Assembly: GCA_947647645.1 (NCBI GenBank)
Contig: CANSLE010000063.1
Coordinates: 1-9,961, forward strand
From: an uncultured Microbacterium sp.
GTDB taxonomy: Bacteria > Actinomycetota > Actinomycetes > Actinomycetales > Microbacteriaceae
Length of the DNA: 9,961 bases
Reading direction: 5' to 3'
Shown: positions 1 through 6,879 of the stretch, in pieces
How positions within the stretch are numbered: position 1 is the first letter of the stretch
Layout: every line of letters begins with the position of its first letter
Program-made: the position numbers and the translations under genes
Notes under the pieces: model-generated
Database searches by the model: none
Seen by the model: only the letters and a program-made list of their open reading frames with translations
What the model was told of the DNA's origin: nothing

Positions 1-354
1 GAGGCGCGTCTGCACCTCGAGCGGGCCGATGACGCCCTGCAGCGCCGCGATCACGCGGCGCGCCTCTTCGGCGGTGTCTTCGTCGTCCATCTCGTCGGCG
101 AGCTCGACGAGCACGTCGAGGTCGTCGAGGCGCTGCTCGACGTCGGTGACGCGCTTGAGGTCGGCCTGGCGATGGCTGAGGGCGCTGGTGACCTTCTGCG
201 CCTTCTCCACGTCGTCCCACAGGTCGGGGGCACCGGCCTCTTCGGACAGGCGCGCGATCTCCGCCCGCAGCCCCTCGACGTCGACCACCGCCTGGATGTC
301 GGAGAAGGTGGAACGCAGCGCCTGGATGTCGGCGGAAGGATCGAAATCAAGCAT
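1..354 (-). CDS. prfB: Peptide chain release factor 2, N-terminal part (runs off the left edge)
   Basis: Release factor 2 recognises UGA and UAA stop codons on the ribosome and triggers release of the finished protein. The minus-strand frame from the ATG at 354 reads without a break for 118 codons to the window edge. It starts MLDFDPSADIQALRSTF and continues through EEAGAPDLWDD, the usual start of actinobacterial RF2 with the conserved APDLWDD element, followed by the helical N-terminal domain. The catalytic GGQ and SPF motifs lie outside the window. Many bacterial prfB genes need a programmed +1 frameshift near codon 25; here that stretch (AVVDVEGLRAEIARL) is in one open frame, so no frameshift is needed. 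A short GGAG lies just before the ATG. The gene is divergent from the MFS transporter, with about 37 bases between the chosen starts. Identification rests on remembered family sequence. Confidence 0.9.
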   Translation of the reverse strand, partial: MLDFDPSADIQALRSTFSDIQAVVDVEGLRAEIARLSEEAGAPDLWDDVEKAQKVTSALSHRQADLKRVTDVEQRLDDLDVLVELADEMDDEDTAEEARRVIAALQGVIGPLEVQTRL

Positions 355-391
355 GACACTCCAGACTAACGTGGATCGGGTGAGCTCCCGC

Positions 392-1675
392 ATGCCAGAC
401 CCCGCATCCGCGCCCGGCATGGGACCGATGCTCTGGCGTCTCGCGCCGATGATCTACGGTCCGACGGTGCTCTTCGCCCTCGGCGAAGGCGCGGTGGTGC
501 CGCTGTTCCCGGTGATCGCCGCGCAGCTCGGCGCCGACGTGCCGAGCGCCGCACTCGTGGCATCCGCTCTCGTCGTCGGCCAGCTATGCGGCAACATCCC
601 CGCCGGCTGGGCCGTGAGCCGCATCGGCGAGCGGCTCACGATGATCGTCGGCGGCATCCTCGCGATCGGTGGCGTGACGGGTCTGCTGCTGGCCCCGAGC
701 CTGCTGGTGCTCGCCGCCGCGGTCTTCCTCATCGGGTTCTGCGCCGCGGCCTTCGGGCTCGCCCGCCACTCGTTCATGACGACGCGGGTGCCGCTCGCCT
801 ACCGCGCACGGGCACTGTCCCTGCTGGGCGGCACGTTCCGCCTCGGCATGTTCGTCGGTCCCTTCATCGCCGCCGCGCTGATCGCGATCTTCCAGGACGA
901 GCACTCGACGGTCTGGTTCTTCGGCGCGTGCCTGGTCGCCACGATCGGCCTGCTCGTCTTCGGCCCCGACCCGGAGGATGCCGCACCGCTCCCCCGTGCG
1001 GGGGCGGCCGGTGATTCTCGGCTCACGGAAGACACCGGCGAACCCGTGACGGGGTCGATCCCCGTCCCCGAGCGTGTCGGCGTGTTCCGCACCATGTGGC
1101 AGTACCGTCGGGTGCTGTCGCGACTGGGGCTCGCGGCGGCATCCCTGTCGGCCGTGCGCTCGGCGCGCCAGGTGGTGCTGCCGCTGTGGGGCGTGTCGAT
1201 CGGGCTGGATGCGCAGACGATCGCGCTCGTCGTCGGCATCTCGGGGGCGATCGACTTCGCCCTCTTCTACGCGAGCGGTCAGGTGATGGACCGCTTCGGC
1301 CGCTTGTGGGCGGCGCTGCCCGCGATGGTGCTGATGGGGTCGGGCTTCCTCGCCCTGGCGTTCACGCACGACCTCTCACAGGCCGCGATGTGGTTCGCGC
1401 TGTTCGCCGCGGTGCTCGGGGTGGGCAATGGCCTCTCCAGCGGCATCCTGCTCACGCTCGGAGCCGACGTCGCCCCGCAGGAGGATCCGGCGGCCTTCCT
1501 CGGCTCGTGGCGCACGCTGACGGATGCCGGGGGCGCCATCGCCCCGCTGCTGGTCTCCGCCGTCGCCGCTGTGCTGTCACTGTCGGTGGCCACGGGCGTC
1601 ATCGGCGTGATCGGGCTGATCGGTGCGGCCGGCTTCATCCGGTGGGTGCCGAGATTCGTCCCCCGCGAGCGGTGA
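392..1675 (+). CDS. Major facilitator superfamily (MFS) transporter
   Basis: A predicted inner-membrane secondary transporter of 427 residues with about twelve hydrophobic helices in two bundles. The loop after helix 2 (residues about 68-84, GNIPAGWAVSRIGERL) is a degenerate MFS motif A, and the matching loop in the second half contains SGQVMDRFGRLWAA. A polar central loop (about residues 190-245) separates the two halves, as is normal. Substrate cannot be read from sequence; an efflux role is the usual guess for this family but is only a guess. The frame is open from position 29, but the part before about 350 is antisense to prfB. I chose ATG 392 because the protein then starts MPDPASAPGMGPM just before the first helix. 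ATG 353 and GTG 371 are in-frame alternatives, and none has a good Shine-Dalgarno sequence. It ends 15 bases before the convergent Tad operon. Confidence 0.85.
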   Translation: MPDPASAPGMGPMLWRLAPMIYGPTVLFALGEGAVVPLFPVIAAQLGADVPSAALVASALVVGQLCGNIPAGWAVSRIGERLTMIVGGILAIGGVTGLLLAPSLLVLAAAVFLIGFCAAAFGLARHSFMTTRVPLAYRARALSLLGGTFRLGMFVGPFIAAALIAIFQDEHSTVWFFGACLVATIGLLVFGPDPEDAAPLPRAGAAGDSRLTEDTGEPVTGSIPVPERVGVFRTMWQYRRVLSRLGLAAASLSAVRSARQVVLPLWGVSIGLDAQTIALVVGISGAIDFALFYASGQVMDRFGRLWAALPAMVLMGSGFLALAFTHDLSQAAMWFALFAAVLGVGNGLSSGILLTLGADVAPQEDPAAFLGSWRTLTDAGGAIAPLLVSAVAAVLSLSVATGVIGVIGLIGAAGFIRWVPRFVPRER

Positions 1676-1697
1676 GTGCGCGCCGGACGATCACCGC
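1669..1697. terminator. Stem-loop spanning the two convergent stop codons (possible bidirectional terminator)
   Basis: A perfect 7-base inverted repeat, GCGGTGA at 1669-1675 and TCACCGC at 1691-1697, has a 15-base loop. The TGA of the MFS gene is the last triplet of the left arm, and the TGA of the tadG-like gene (minus strand) occupies 1691-1693 of the right arm. The position between convergent genes suits a shared terminator, but the loop is long and there is no T-run on either side, so intrinsic termination is uncertain. Confidence 0.35.
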
Positions 1698-2116
1698 AGA
1701 GCCGTACGGCTCGTCGCAGTGGCCTGCAGCGGCCATCCCTCCGGCACGAACAGCGTCAGCACCGGCGGGTGCCACCTCGTCGCGACGGTGACACGCGCCG
1801 ACACGCCGTCGGGCGTGGATGCCGCGACCAGCTCCGCCGTTCCCATGGCATCGAGCAGGTCGGTGGCCTGCTCATACACCCCCAGGTCGGTCAGTCGCGC
1901 GGAGGGGGTGCCGGCGTCGATGGACAGCGTGAAGCCGTCGGCACCGGCGAGAGCAGCGGCGTCGGCTGCGGCATCCAGGCGCTTCTGGGTGAGGTAGAGA
2001 CTCGTCGCGTCGACGCAGACGAGAACGAGGACGATCGCGATCACGGCGTAGCCGAGGGCCAGGACCAGGACGCTGCCGTCCTCGTCGTCGCGGAGCCTTG
2101 CCGTGAACGCTCTCAC
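1691..2116 (-). CDS. TadG-like pilus-associated membrane protein (putative Flp pilus assembly)
   Basis: A 141-residue protein with one strong N-terminal transmembrane helix (about residues 15-38, SVLVLALGYAVIAIVLVLVC) followed by SLYLTQKRLDAAADAAALAGA. That pattern is typical of the TadE/TadG family: membrane anchor, then an amphipathic Ala-rich helix. The remaining about 80 residues form a small extracytoplasmic domain. TadG-type proteins are minor components of the Tad pilus; proteobacterial TadG is much longer, and short versions are normal in actinobacteria. The start is GTG 2116, overlapping the stop of the upstream tadE-like gene as GTGA, with a G-rich GGGGGGAA stretch ahead. The frame is open further upstream, but that part is antisense-like and low complexity. 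It is the last gene of the operon. Confidence 0.72.
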   Translation of the reverse strand: MRAFTARLRDDEDGSVLVLALGYAVIAIVLVLVCVDATSLYLTQKRLDAAADAAALAGADGFTLSIDAGTPSARLTDLGVYEQATDLLDAMGTAELVAASTPDGVSARVTVATRWHPPVLTLFVPEGWPLQATATSRTALR

Positions 2117-2595
2117 GGTTCCCCCCAATAGTGGGACACCTTCTGGATTCCCGTGGCCGTGACCGGGACCCGCGCCGCCTGGTCGAGTCCGAGTACCGGC
2201 GGGACGAGCGGGAGCAGCACCTCCGTGGCGACGGTCACCGACACCAACGCCCCGGCGGCCGGGCACGGACCCGGCGTCGTGCACCGCACCTGCACGTCGA
2301 TGCGCGACGGGTCCATGCCGTACTCCGCGGCGATCGCCTCGATCACGCGCTGGGCACGGACGTTCGCGGTCGCGGTGTCTGGCGCCGACGCGATCGTCCG
2401 CGCGAGCTGCCGGGCTCCGGTCTCGACGCCGAGCGCCTGTGACTGGATGGCCCCGAGAGCGACGATCAGATAAACGAGCGGGACGAGAAGAATGAGTCCC
2501 ACGGTGATGAACTCGAGGGATGCCGAGCCGCGCTCATCCATCGGAAGTCGACTGTCGCTACGCCCGGGATCAGTCGAAGCTCTCACGTGGGGCAC
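2113..2595 (-). CDS. TadE-like pseudopilin (second copy)
   Basis: A 160-residue protein with a class III (type IVb) prepilin-like leader. After a short positive leader ending DERG comes SASLEF and a hydrophobic stretch, ITVGLILLVPLVYLIVALGA. Processing after Gly23 would leave Glu28 at +5, the residue needed for pilin methylation and assembly. The C-terminal part is a small exported domain with two cysteines (VRCTTPGPCPAAG) that could form a disulfide. TadE proteins are minor pilins or initiators in the Tad system. The GTG start at 2595 is favoured by a strong ribosome-binding site at 2602-2609. An internal ATG at 2541 would give a 5-residue leader (MDERG). It overlaps the preceding tadE by 26 bases and the next gene by 4. 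Confidence 0.78.
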   Translation of the reverse strand: MPHVRASTDPGRSDSRLPMDERGSASLEFITVGLILLVPLVYLIVALGAIQSQALGVETGARQLARTIASAPDTATANVRAQRVIEAIAAEYGMDPSRIDVQVRCTTPGPCPAAGALVSVTVATEVLLPLVPPVLGLDQAARVPVTATGIQKVSHYWGEP

Positions 2596-2959
2596 GGGCC
2601 GTCACCTCCATCGCGGCCGGGATGCCGAGGAGTCCGACCAACGGCAGCGTCGCGACAACGCGCACCTCGACCTCGGGGCCGCGCGCCGTGTCCGCATCGG
2701 CGGCGGTGACCCGTGCGCCGATGCGGGAGCCGACCGCGGTCTCGATCAGCTCCGCGGTGCGGGTCGCTCCTGCCGCGGCATCCGTGTCGGCGAGCGCGCC
2801 GACGTAGGCGCCCTCCACCGCGGCGTCGTGCACGACGTTGCGGACGTAGACGGCGAGCGCGAGCTGCAGCACGCCGAGGGTGAGAAGCGTCAGCAACGTT
2901 CCGACGAGCACGAACTCCACGGTGCTGGAGCCGCGTTCGTCATCGCGGAGCGCCTCCAC
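2570..2959 (-). CDS. tadE: TadE-like pseudopilin (first copy)
   Basis: A 129-residue protein beginning MEALRDDERG, then SSTVEFVLVGTLLTLLTLGV. This is a type IVb prepilin signature with cleavage expected after Gly10, Glu15 at +5, and a single transmembrane helix at about residues 14-36. It continues LALAVYVRNVVHDAAVEGAY, the amphipathic helix typical of TadE-family proteins, then a small beta-rich extracytoplasmic domain. Role: minor pilin or assembly factor of the Tad pilus at the outer face of the membrane. The GTG start at 2959 lies 12 bases after the stop of the small pilin gene, which fits operon organisation. The prepilin peptidase (TadV/CpaA type) that would cut it is not encoded in this window. 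Confidence 0.8.
   Translation of the reverse strand: MEALRDDERGSSTVEFVLVGTLLTLLTLGVLQLALAVYVRNVVHDAAVEGAYVGALADTDAAAGATRTAELIETAVGSRIGARVTAADADTARGPEVEVRVVATLPLVGLLGIPAAMEVTARAPRESFD
2602..2609 (-). promoter_or_regulatory. Strong Shine-Dalgarno that decides the GTG start of the second tadE-like gene
   Basis: The minus strand reads GGAGGTGA here, 6 bases before the GTG at 2595-2593. It lies inside the 3' end of the upstream tadE gene. It matches the 16S rRNA anti-Shine-Dalgarno sequence well, while the alternative ATG at 2541 has no comparable site. Confidence 0.7.
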
Positions 2960-2971
2960 GGGTCAGCCCGC

Positions 2972-3178
2972 TCAGAAGCCCGATACGCGGCTGAGCGCCT
3001 GCTCGAACAGGTCGGCAAGCGCGGGACCGGCGAGCGTCCAGATCGCGACGACCAGGCCCGCGGTCATCAACGTCACGAGGACCCAGCCGGGGACGTCGCC
3101 CGTCTCGTCCTCGGCGAGGTCGCGGAGAGAAGATCGCTGTGAACCGTCCATGGATCGAGTGTGTCGTGAGGCGAGCAT
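2972..3178 (-). CDS. Small Flp-like pilin (atypical, no Glu at +5)
   Basis: A 68-residue protein (59 if the second Met at 3151 is the start). A charged N-terminal part ending LAEDETG is followed by DVPGWVLVTLMTAGLVVAIW, one hydrophobic helix, and a short amphipathic tail ending SRVSGF. Size, single helix, leader-like ETG site and position between tadC and tadE all match the Flp major pilin slot of Tad loci. Unlike classical Flp pilins (G-x4-E-Y), cleavage after the Gly at 27 would put Trp at +5, so the canonical Glu is missing. It may be a lineage-specific pilin or a non-cleaved membrane subunit. Neither start has a clear ribosome-binding site. It lies 37 bases downstream of tadC. The function is inferred mainly from context. 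Confidence 0.6.
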   Translation of the reverse strand: MLASRHTRSMDGSQRSSLRDLAEDETGDVPGWVLVTLMTAGLVVAIWTLAGPALADLFEQALSRVSGF

Positions 3179-3215
3179 CGGCGCGGGAGTTTTCCACAGG
3201 CGTCGTCAGACGCGG

Positions 3216-4142
3216 TCAGCCGACACCGAGACGCAGCATCACGATGCCGGGGAAGATCGCGAACAGCACCGACAGCGGCAGGATCAGGAACACGAGCGGC
3301 AGGAGCATGAGGATCTCCTTGCGGCCGGCCAGCTCGAGCAGTCCACGCTTCGCATCCTCGCGTGCGTCGACCGCCTGCTCCTGCAGCACGTGCGCGAGAG
3401 GCGCGCCGCGGTCCATCGCGGCGACGAGGTGTTCCACGGCACGCGAGAGAGCGGGGACGTCGAGCCCTTTCGACACCGCCAGCAGCGCATCCGGCAGGCT
3501 CGATCCGGTGCCGCTGGCAAGGACGGCGCCGCGGAGTTCCGCCGTCAGGACGCCCGACCCCACTTCCCCGACGCGCCGCAGGGCATCGCGCAGGCCTTCG
3601 CCCGCCGCAAGGCACAGCGCCAAGAACTCGAGAACCGTCGGCAGCTCCTCCTCGACGCGCGCGACACGTTGGCGCGCCGCGCGGCCGAGGCGGTAGTCGC
3701 ACCCGACGATGCCCGCGGACGCCAGCAGCGGCGGCACGAGGGCGAGAGGCGGACCCCCGCGTCCCGCCAGCGCCATGATGACCACGAGCACCGCGCCCAT
3801 CACGAGGCCGCCCACCGCCCACCCGAGCTGCGCCGCTCGGAATGCCACGGCATCCTGTGTCCACCCGGCTTGTCGCAGACGATGCGCGACGGTGCCGGCG
3901 CCTCCGACGCCCACCCAGACTGAGGCGAGTCGATCCCGGGTGAGCCGCCAGGTCGAGGTGACAGGCGTCGACGGAAGAGGCGTGATCCCCCGCGGGTCCG
4001 CGATATCACGAAGGTAGGGCGCGACCCGCCGCGTGAGCGACGGCACCGCCCACCGCGGCATCCGGCCGATCGCGAGCATTAGCCCCGTCCCCAGCGCGGC
4101 GCCCAGGACGACGGCGGATGCCGCGAGGTTGAGGATGCTCAC
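3216..4142 (-). CDS. tadC: Tad pilus platform protein TadC (T2SSF domain)
   Basis: A 308-residue polytopic inner-membrane protein of the GspF/T2SSF family, which with TadB forms the platform the ATPase acts on. It has an N-terminal helix (about residues 5-26), helices at about 106-126 and 132-148, then a cytoplasmic helical bundle (about 166-275: VEEELPTVLEFLALCLAAGE, LRDALRRVGE, GRKEILML) and a final hydrophobic hairpin, PLVFLILPLSVLFAIFPGIV. The E-LP-x-LE-L-x-AGE pattern is typical of TadC. The start is GTG 4142, overlapping the tadB stop as GTGA. The open frame extends 67 codons further upstream, but that part is Arg/Pro-rich antisense-like sequence inside tadB. Assignment of TadB versus TadC rests on gene order. 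Confidence 0.85.
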   Translation of the reverse strand: MSILNLAASAVVLGAALGTGLMLAIGRMPRWAVPSLTRRVAPYLRDIADPRGITPLPSTPVTSTWRLTRDRLASVWVGVGGAGTVAHRLRQAGWTQDAVAFRAAQLGWAVGGLVMGAVLVVIMALAGRGGPPLALVPPLLASAGIVGCDYRLGRAARQRVARVEEELPTVLEFLALCLAAGEGLRDALRRVGEVGSGVLTAELRGAVLASGTGSSLPDALLAVSKGLDVPALSRAVEHLVAAMDRGAPLAHVLQEQAVDAREDAKRGLLELAGRKEILMLLPLVFLILPLSVLFAIFPGIVMLRLGVG

Positions 4143-4996
4143 GCGAACCACCGCCGCGGCTCGGGCAGGCGGCCGATGCGGAGCGTCAGGCGGTATGCGG
4201 CGACGGAGACCACCGCGCCGATGAGCACCACGCCGACTCCCGTGGGGCTCGCATACGCGGTCGCACCCTCCGGGCGCAGGGCGAGCAGGCCGAGCACGAT
4301 CCAGGGGGCGACGACGCCGACGACGGCCGCACCCCGTACCCACGACTGGCGCGCCTCGACCTCGGCGCGGAGGGTCGCGTCGGCGCGAACGGATGCCGAC
4401 AGCGCACGCAGGACGCTCGTCAGCTCGGTCCCCCCGACCTGACGGGCCATGCGGAGCGTCTCAATGATGCGGTCGGCGACGGGGTCGGCGAGCGCCGCCT
4501 TCAGCCGGAGCGCGCTGGAGTCGAAGTGGCCCGATGCGGCCATGTCGACCCGGAACCGCTCGAATGCCGCCCGCAGCGGCGGGGGTCCGCTGCCGGCCAG
4601 GGTCGACACGGCATCCGGCAGGGACATCCCTGCACGCGCCGAAGAGATGAGCAACTCGCACACGTCCGACCAGAGAGCTCGTCGCGAGCGCCGCAGCCGT
4701 CGCGCACGCGCCCGCAGCCAGGAGAACGGCGCTGCGCCGCCCACCACGCCCGCGACCAGTGCCACAGCACCAAGGCCCGTGATCAACCAGGCGAGCGACG
4801 CGCTCACCGCCGCGAGGATCCCGCCGATGAGCACCGGCCGACTCGTCGACGCGTGGGCGTAGCCCGCCTCCTGCAACAGCCGCGCGATCCGACCGTCGGA
4901 GCCCGCGTGATCAGTGCGACCCACCGCCGGCCAGAGCCACGGGGACAGGGCGAGCAGGATGCCGGCCGCCAGCAATGCTCCCCACACGATCGTCAT
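4139..4996 (-). CDS. tadB: Tad pilus platform protein TadB (T2SSF domain)
   Basis: A 285-residue inner-membrane platform protein of the Tad secretion machine. Predicted helices lie at about 3-24, 54-72 and 75-93, and a C-terminal pair at about 223-240 and 252-270. Between them is a cytoplasmic T2SSF-type domain (about 108-215) with LWSDVCELLISSARAGMSLP and LRMARQVGGTELTSVLRALS. The paired 'ISSARAG' and 'VGGTEL' elements are characteristic of this family. The ATG start (4996-4994) overlaps the TGA of tadA as ATGA, so the two are translationally coupled. The partner is TadC, encoded next with another 4-base overlap. The N-terminal part is shorter than in proteobacterial TadB, which is common in actinobacteria. 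Confidence 0.85.
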   Translation of the reverse strand: MTIVWGALLAAGILLALSPWLWPAVGRTDHAGSDGRIARLLQEAGYAHASTSRPVLIGGILAAVSASLAWLITGLGAVALVAGVVGGAAPFSWLRARARRLRRSRRALWSDVCELLISSARAGMSLPDAVSTLAGSGPPPLRAAFERFRVDMAASGHFDSSALRLKAALADPVADRIIETLRMARQVGGTELTSVLRALSASVRADATLRAEVEARQSWVRGAAVVGVVAPWIVLGLLALRPEGATAYASPTGVGVVLIGAVVSVAAYRLTLRIGRLPEPRRWFA

Positions 4997-6162
4997 GCGC
5001 GTTCCCGTCGATAGATCACACGCGTCTCCGGCATCCCGCGATCGATGAGTCCGGTCGTCTCGATGATCTCCTCGACGAAGCGCTCGCCTCCGGACGCCCG
5101 GCGGCAGTGCACGACGAGATGCACGCCACTCGCGATCGCGGGCTGGACGAAGGCGGCGTCGATGTTGCGTCCCGCCAGCAGGGGCAGGGTGGCCAGGCGC
5201 GCCAGGGCGTCGTCCGCCGAATTGGCGTGGATCGTCGCTGCACCGGGCACTCCCGTGTGCAGCGCGAGCAGGAGGTCGAGCGCTTCGGCATCGCGGACCT
5301 CGCCGACGACGAGGCGGTCCGGGCGCATTCGAAGCGCCTCCTTGACCAGCCGCCGCAGGTTCACCGCACCCGTGCCTTCCAGACTCGGCTGGCGTCCCTG
5401 GAGCGCGACGATGTCCGGCGCGATGACGGCCAGCTCGAAAGTCTCCTCGACCGTGATGATGCGCTGCTCGGGCAGGCAGGCGCCGATGAGCGCGGCGAGC
5501 ATCGTCGTCTTGCCGGCGTGGGTGGCTCCCGAGACGAGCACGTTGCGGCCCTCGATCATCGCATCGCGCAACAGTTCGGCCGCATGGAACGGCAGCGATC
5601 CGGCGCGCACGAGGTCGTCGAGTGAGCGCCGAGCGGGCAGGAACTTGCGGATGTTCACTGCGAGATGCGCGCGCGTGATGTCGGGGATCACGACGTGAAG
5701 CCGGCTGCCGTCCGGGAGCGAGGCATCCACGAACGGCTGACTCAGATCCACCCTGCGCCCGGTGGCGTGCAGCATCTTCTCCACGAGATCACGCACCGCT
5801 TCGTCACTGAGTCGAAGCGGCACCCGCTCGCTCCGGCCGGAACGCGCGGCGAACACGGCACCGGGCCCGTTGATCCAGATCTCCTCGATCTCCGGGTCGT
5901 CCAGCAGGGCTTGGAGGGGGCCGTATCCGGTGACCCGCGCGAGGACGTCCCGCACCGCCGCGCCCTCGTCGTCCACGAACTCCAGACCGCGGGCGAGCGC
6001 GAAGTCGTTGTGGCGGCGCACCTCCGCGACCGCCACCTGCTGTGCGCGATCAGGATGCCGCAACGGGTCCGCCTGATCCTCACGAAGCCGGTCCCGCACC
6101 CGTTCGGCAATCGCCTGCACGGCAGCGGGGGTCGTGTCCATCGCGTAGGTGGAGGGGCTCAC
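4993..6162 (-). CDS. tadA: Tad pilus assembly ATPase TadA/CpaF
   Basis: A 389-residue cytoplasmic secretion ATPase (VirB11/GspE superfamily, CpaF type) that powers pilin polymerisation. Visible elements: the N-terminal all-alpha region; GYGPLQALLDDPEIEEIWING (79-99), the standard CpaF block; Walker A GATHAGKTT (212-220); ITVEETFEL (236-244), the acidic Asp-box region; Walker B RLVVGEVRD (283-291); and the His box GAATIHANS (307-315). All catalytic motifs are intact. The start is GTG 6162, because a minus-strand AGGA at 6170-6173 lies 7 bases ahead; an internal ATG at 6141 is the alternative. It is the first gene of the operon. Usual partners TadZ/Ssd and the prepilin peptidase are not in the window, although in many actinobacteria an ssd gene precedes tadA. 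Confidence 0.93.
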   Translation of the reverse strand: MSPSTYAMDTTPAAVQAIAERVRDRLREDQADPLRHPDRAQQVAVAEVRRHNDFALARGLEFVDDEGAAVRDVLARVTGYGPLQALLDDPEIEEIWINGPGAVFAARSGRSERVPLRLSDEAVRDLVEKMLHATGRRVDLSQPFVDASLPDGSRLHVVIPDITRAHLAVNIRKFLPARRSLDDLVRAGSLPFHAAELLRDAMIEGRNVLVSGATHAGKTTMLAALIGACLPEQRIITVEETFELAVIAPDIVALQGRQPSLEGTGAVNLRRLVKEALRMRPDRLVVGEVRDAEALDLLLALHTGVPGAATIHANSADDALARLATLPLLAGRNIDAAFVQPAIASGVHLVVHCRRASGGERFVEEIIETTGLIDRGMPETRVIYRRERA

Positions 6163-6270
6163 CCCGGCATCCTGACACCGTCTGTGCGTTGCCCGTGGGA
6201 GCTATCCACAGCCCTACGCCGTCGCAGCTGTACTGACCGGGGACGGTCACTGACATCTGCAACTACCGGT
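6163..6270. promoter_or_regulatory. Divergent intergenic region between tadA and the DUF4865-like gene, with an inverted repeat
   Basis: These 108 bases must hold the promoters of the Tad operon (leftward) and of the DUF4865-like gene (rightward). A perfect 6-base inverted repeat TGACCG-GGGA-CGGTCA lies at 6234-6249 and could be an operator or a short hairpin. The tadA ribosome-binding site (minus-strand AGGA) is at 6170-6173. I could not pick convincing -35/-10 boxes on either strand. Confidence 0.4.
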
Positions 6271-6879
6271 ATGTACAACGAGGATGTGGATACAAGGACT
6301 CGGCTCGTCGACGCGGATCAAGAGTTGCTGTGGGAGCGCGGCTGCGATGCGGGCGGACGCGCCGGGCTCGAGTCCAAGTCCTATCTCCTTCAGGGGAAGA
6401 CCCAAGGTAGCCCCCGCAATCCCTCCGCGCCCTTCTCGGTCTGGCGGGACGTCGACGGCATGAGGAACTTCTTGCGCGACTTCGGGCGTCAGCCCATCCA
6501 GGACTGGACGGTTCCCAAACTCAGCGGTGAGCCAGGTGACGACAGCCAGGCGAAGAGCCTCTCCATCACGAGCGTGCGGCTGCCAACCGGCCTCGCACCC
6601 GCCGACTGCCTCGACGCGATCACCAAGCCGTCCCTCTCGCGTGTCGGCGAGAACACTATCGCGCTCGTGACCGCCGTCGATGTCACGACGTGGAGCACCG
6701 TTTTCGCTGAGACATCAGCGGACATCCTCACTGGCGCGAAAGACCATCGACCGGCGCGAGTTGCACGCCACCACCAGCGGACGGAGAGTCCGGGTCGTCG
6801 CCGCGCGCCATCCACAGGGCCTGAATCGCCTGAATGGTGTCAGCCATACTCAACCCTTCTTCGCGCGCGGTCGCGATGA
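6271..6879 (+). pseudogene. DUF4865-like protein, probably degraded (3' end runs antisense through the GntR gene)
   Basis: The frame from ATG 6271 encodes 202 residues. Residues about 22-150 resemble the DUF4865 family, whose function is unknown to me: ERGCDAGGRAGLESKSYLL, PSAPFSVWRDVDGMRNFL, FGRQPIQDWTV and ENTIALVTAVDVTTW all match blocks I remember. Two things look wrong. About ten residues usually found between the 'GMxxFL' and 'FGRP' blocks are missing, which suggests an in-frame deletion. After residue about 152 the sequence becomes Arg/Pro/Ser-rich and does not resemble the family C-terminus; that is exactly where it starts to overlap, antisense, the 3' end of the GntR gene (stop at 6728). 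No ribosome-binding site precedes the ATG. It could still be a functional gene with an odd tail. The match is from memory. Confidence 0.5.

Noticed and set aside
250..300. A programmed +1 frameshift in prfB.
   Set aside because: The region around codon 25 has no in-frame stop and no CTT-TGA slippery site; one open frame covers the conserved N-terminus.
2880..3923. A long open plus-strand frame (347 codons) across the pilin, tadE and tadC genes.
   Set aside because: It is antisense to recognisable Tad genes and encodes Arg/His/Gln-rich low-complexity sequence, a typical shadow of GC-rich coding DNA.
5665..6270. An upstream extension of the DUF4865-like frame, about 200 codons beyond ATG 6271.
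   Set aside because: That part lies antisense to the well-supported tadA ATPase and has no family-like sequence; homology starts only after 6271.
6202..6293. Two DnaA-box-like 9-mers (CTATCCACA at 6202-6210 and TGTGGATAC at 6285-6293) as a possible replication origin.
   Set aside because: Only two single-mismatch copies, no AT-rich unwinding region, and no dnaA/dnaN/gyrase context; the genes here are a Tad operon and a DUF4865 relic.
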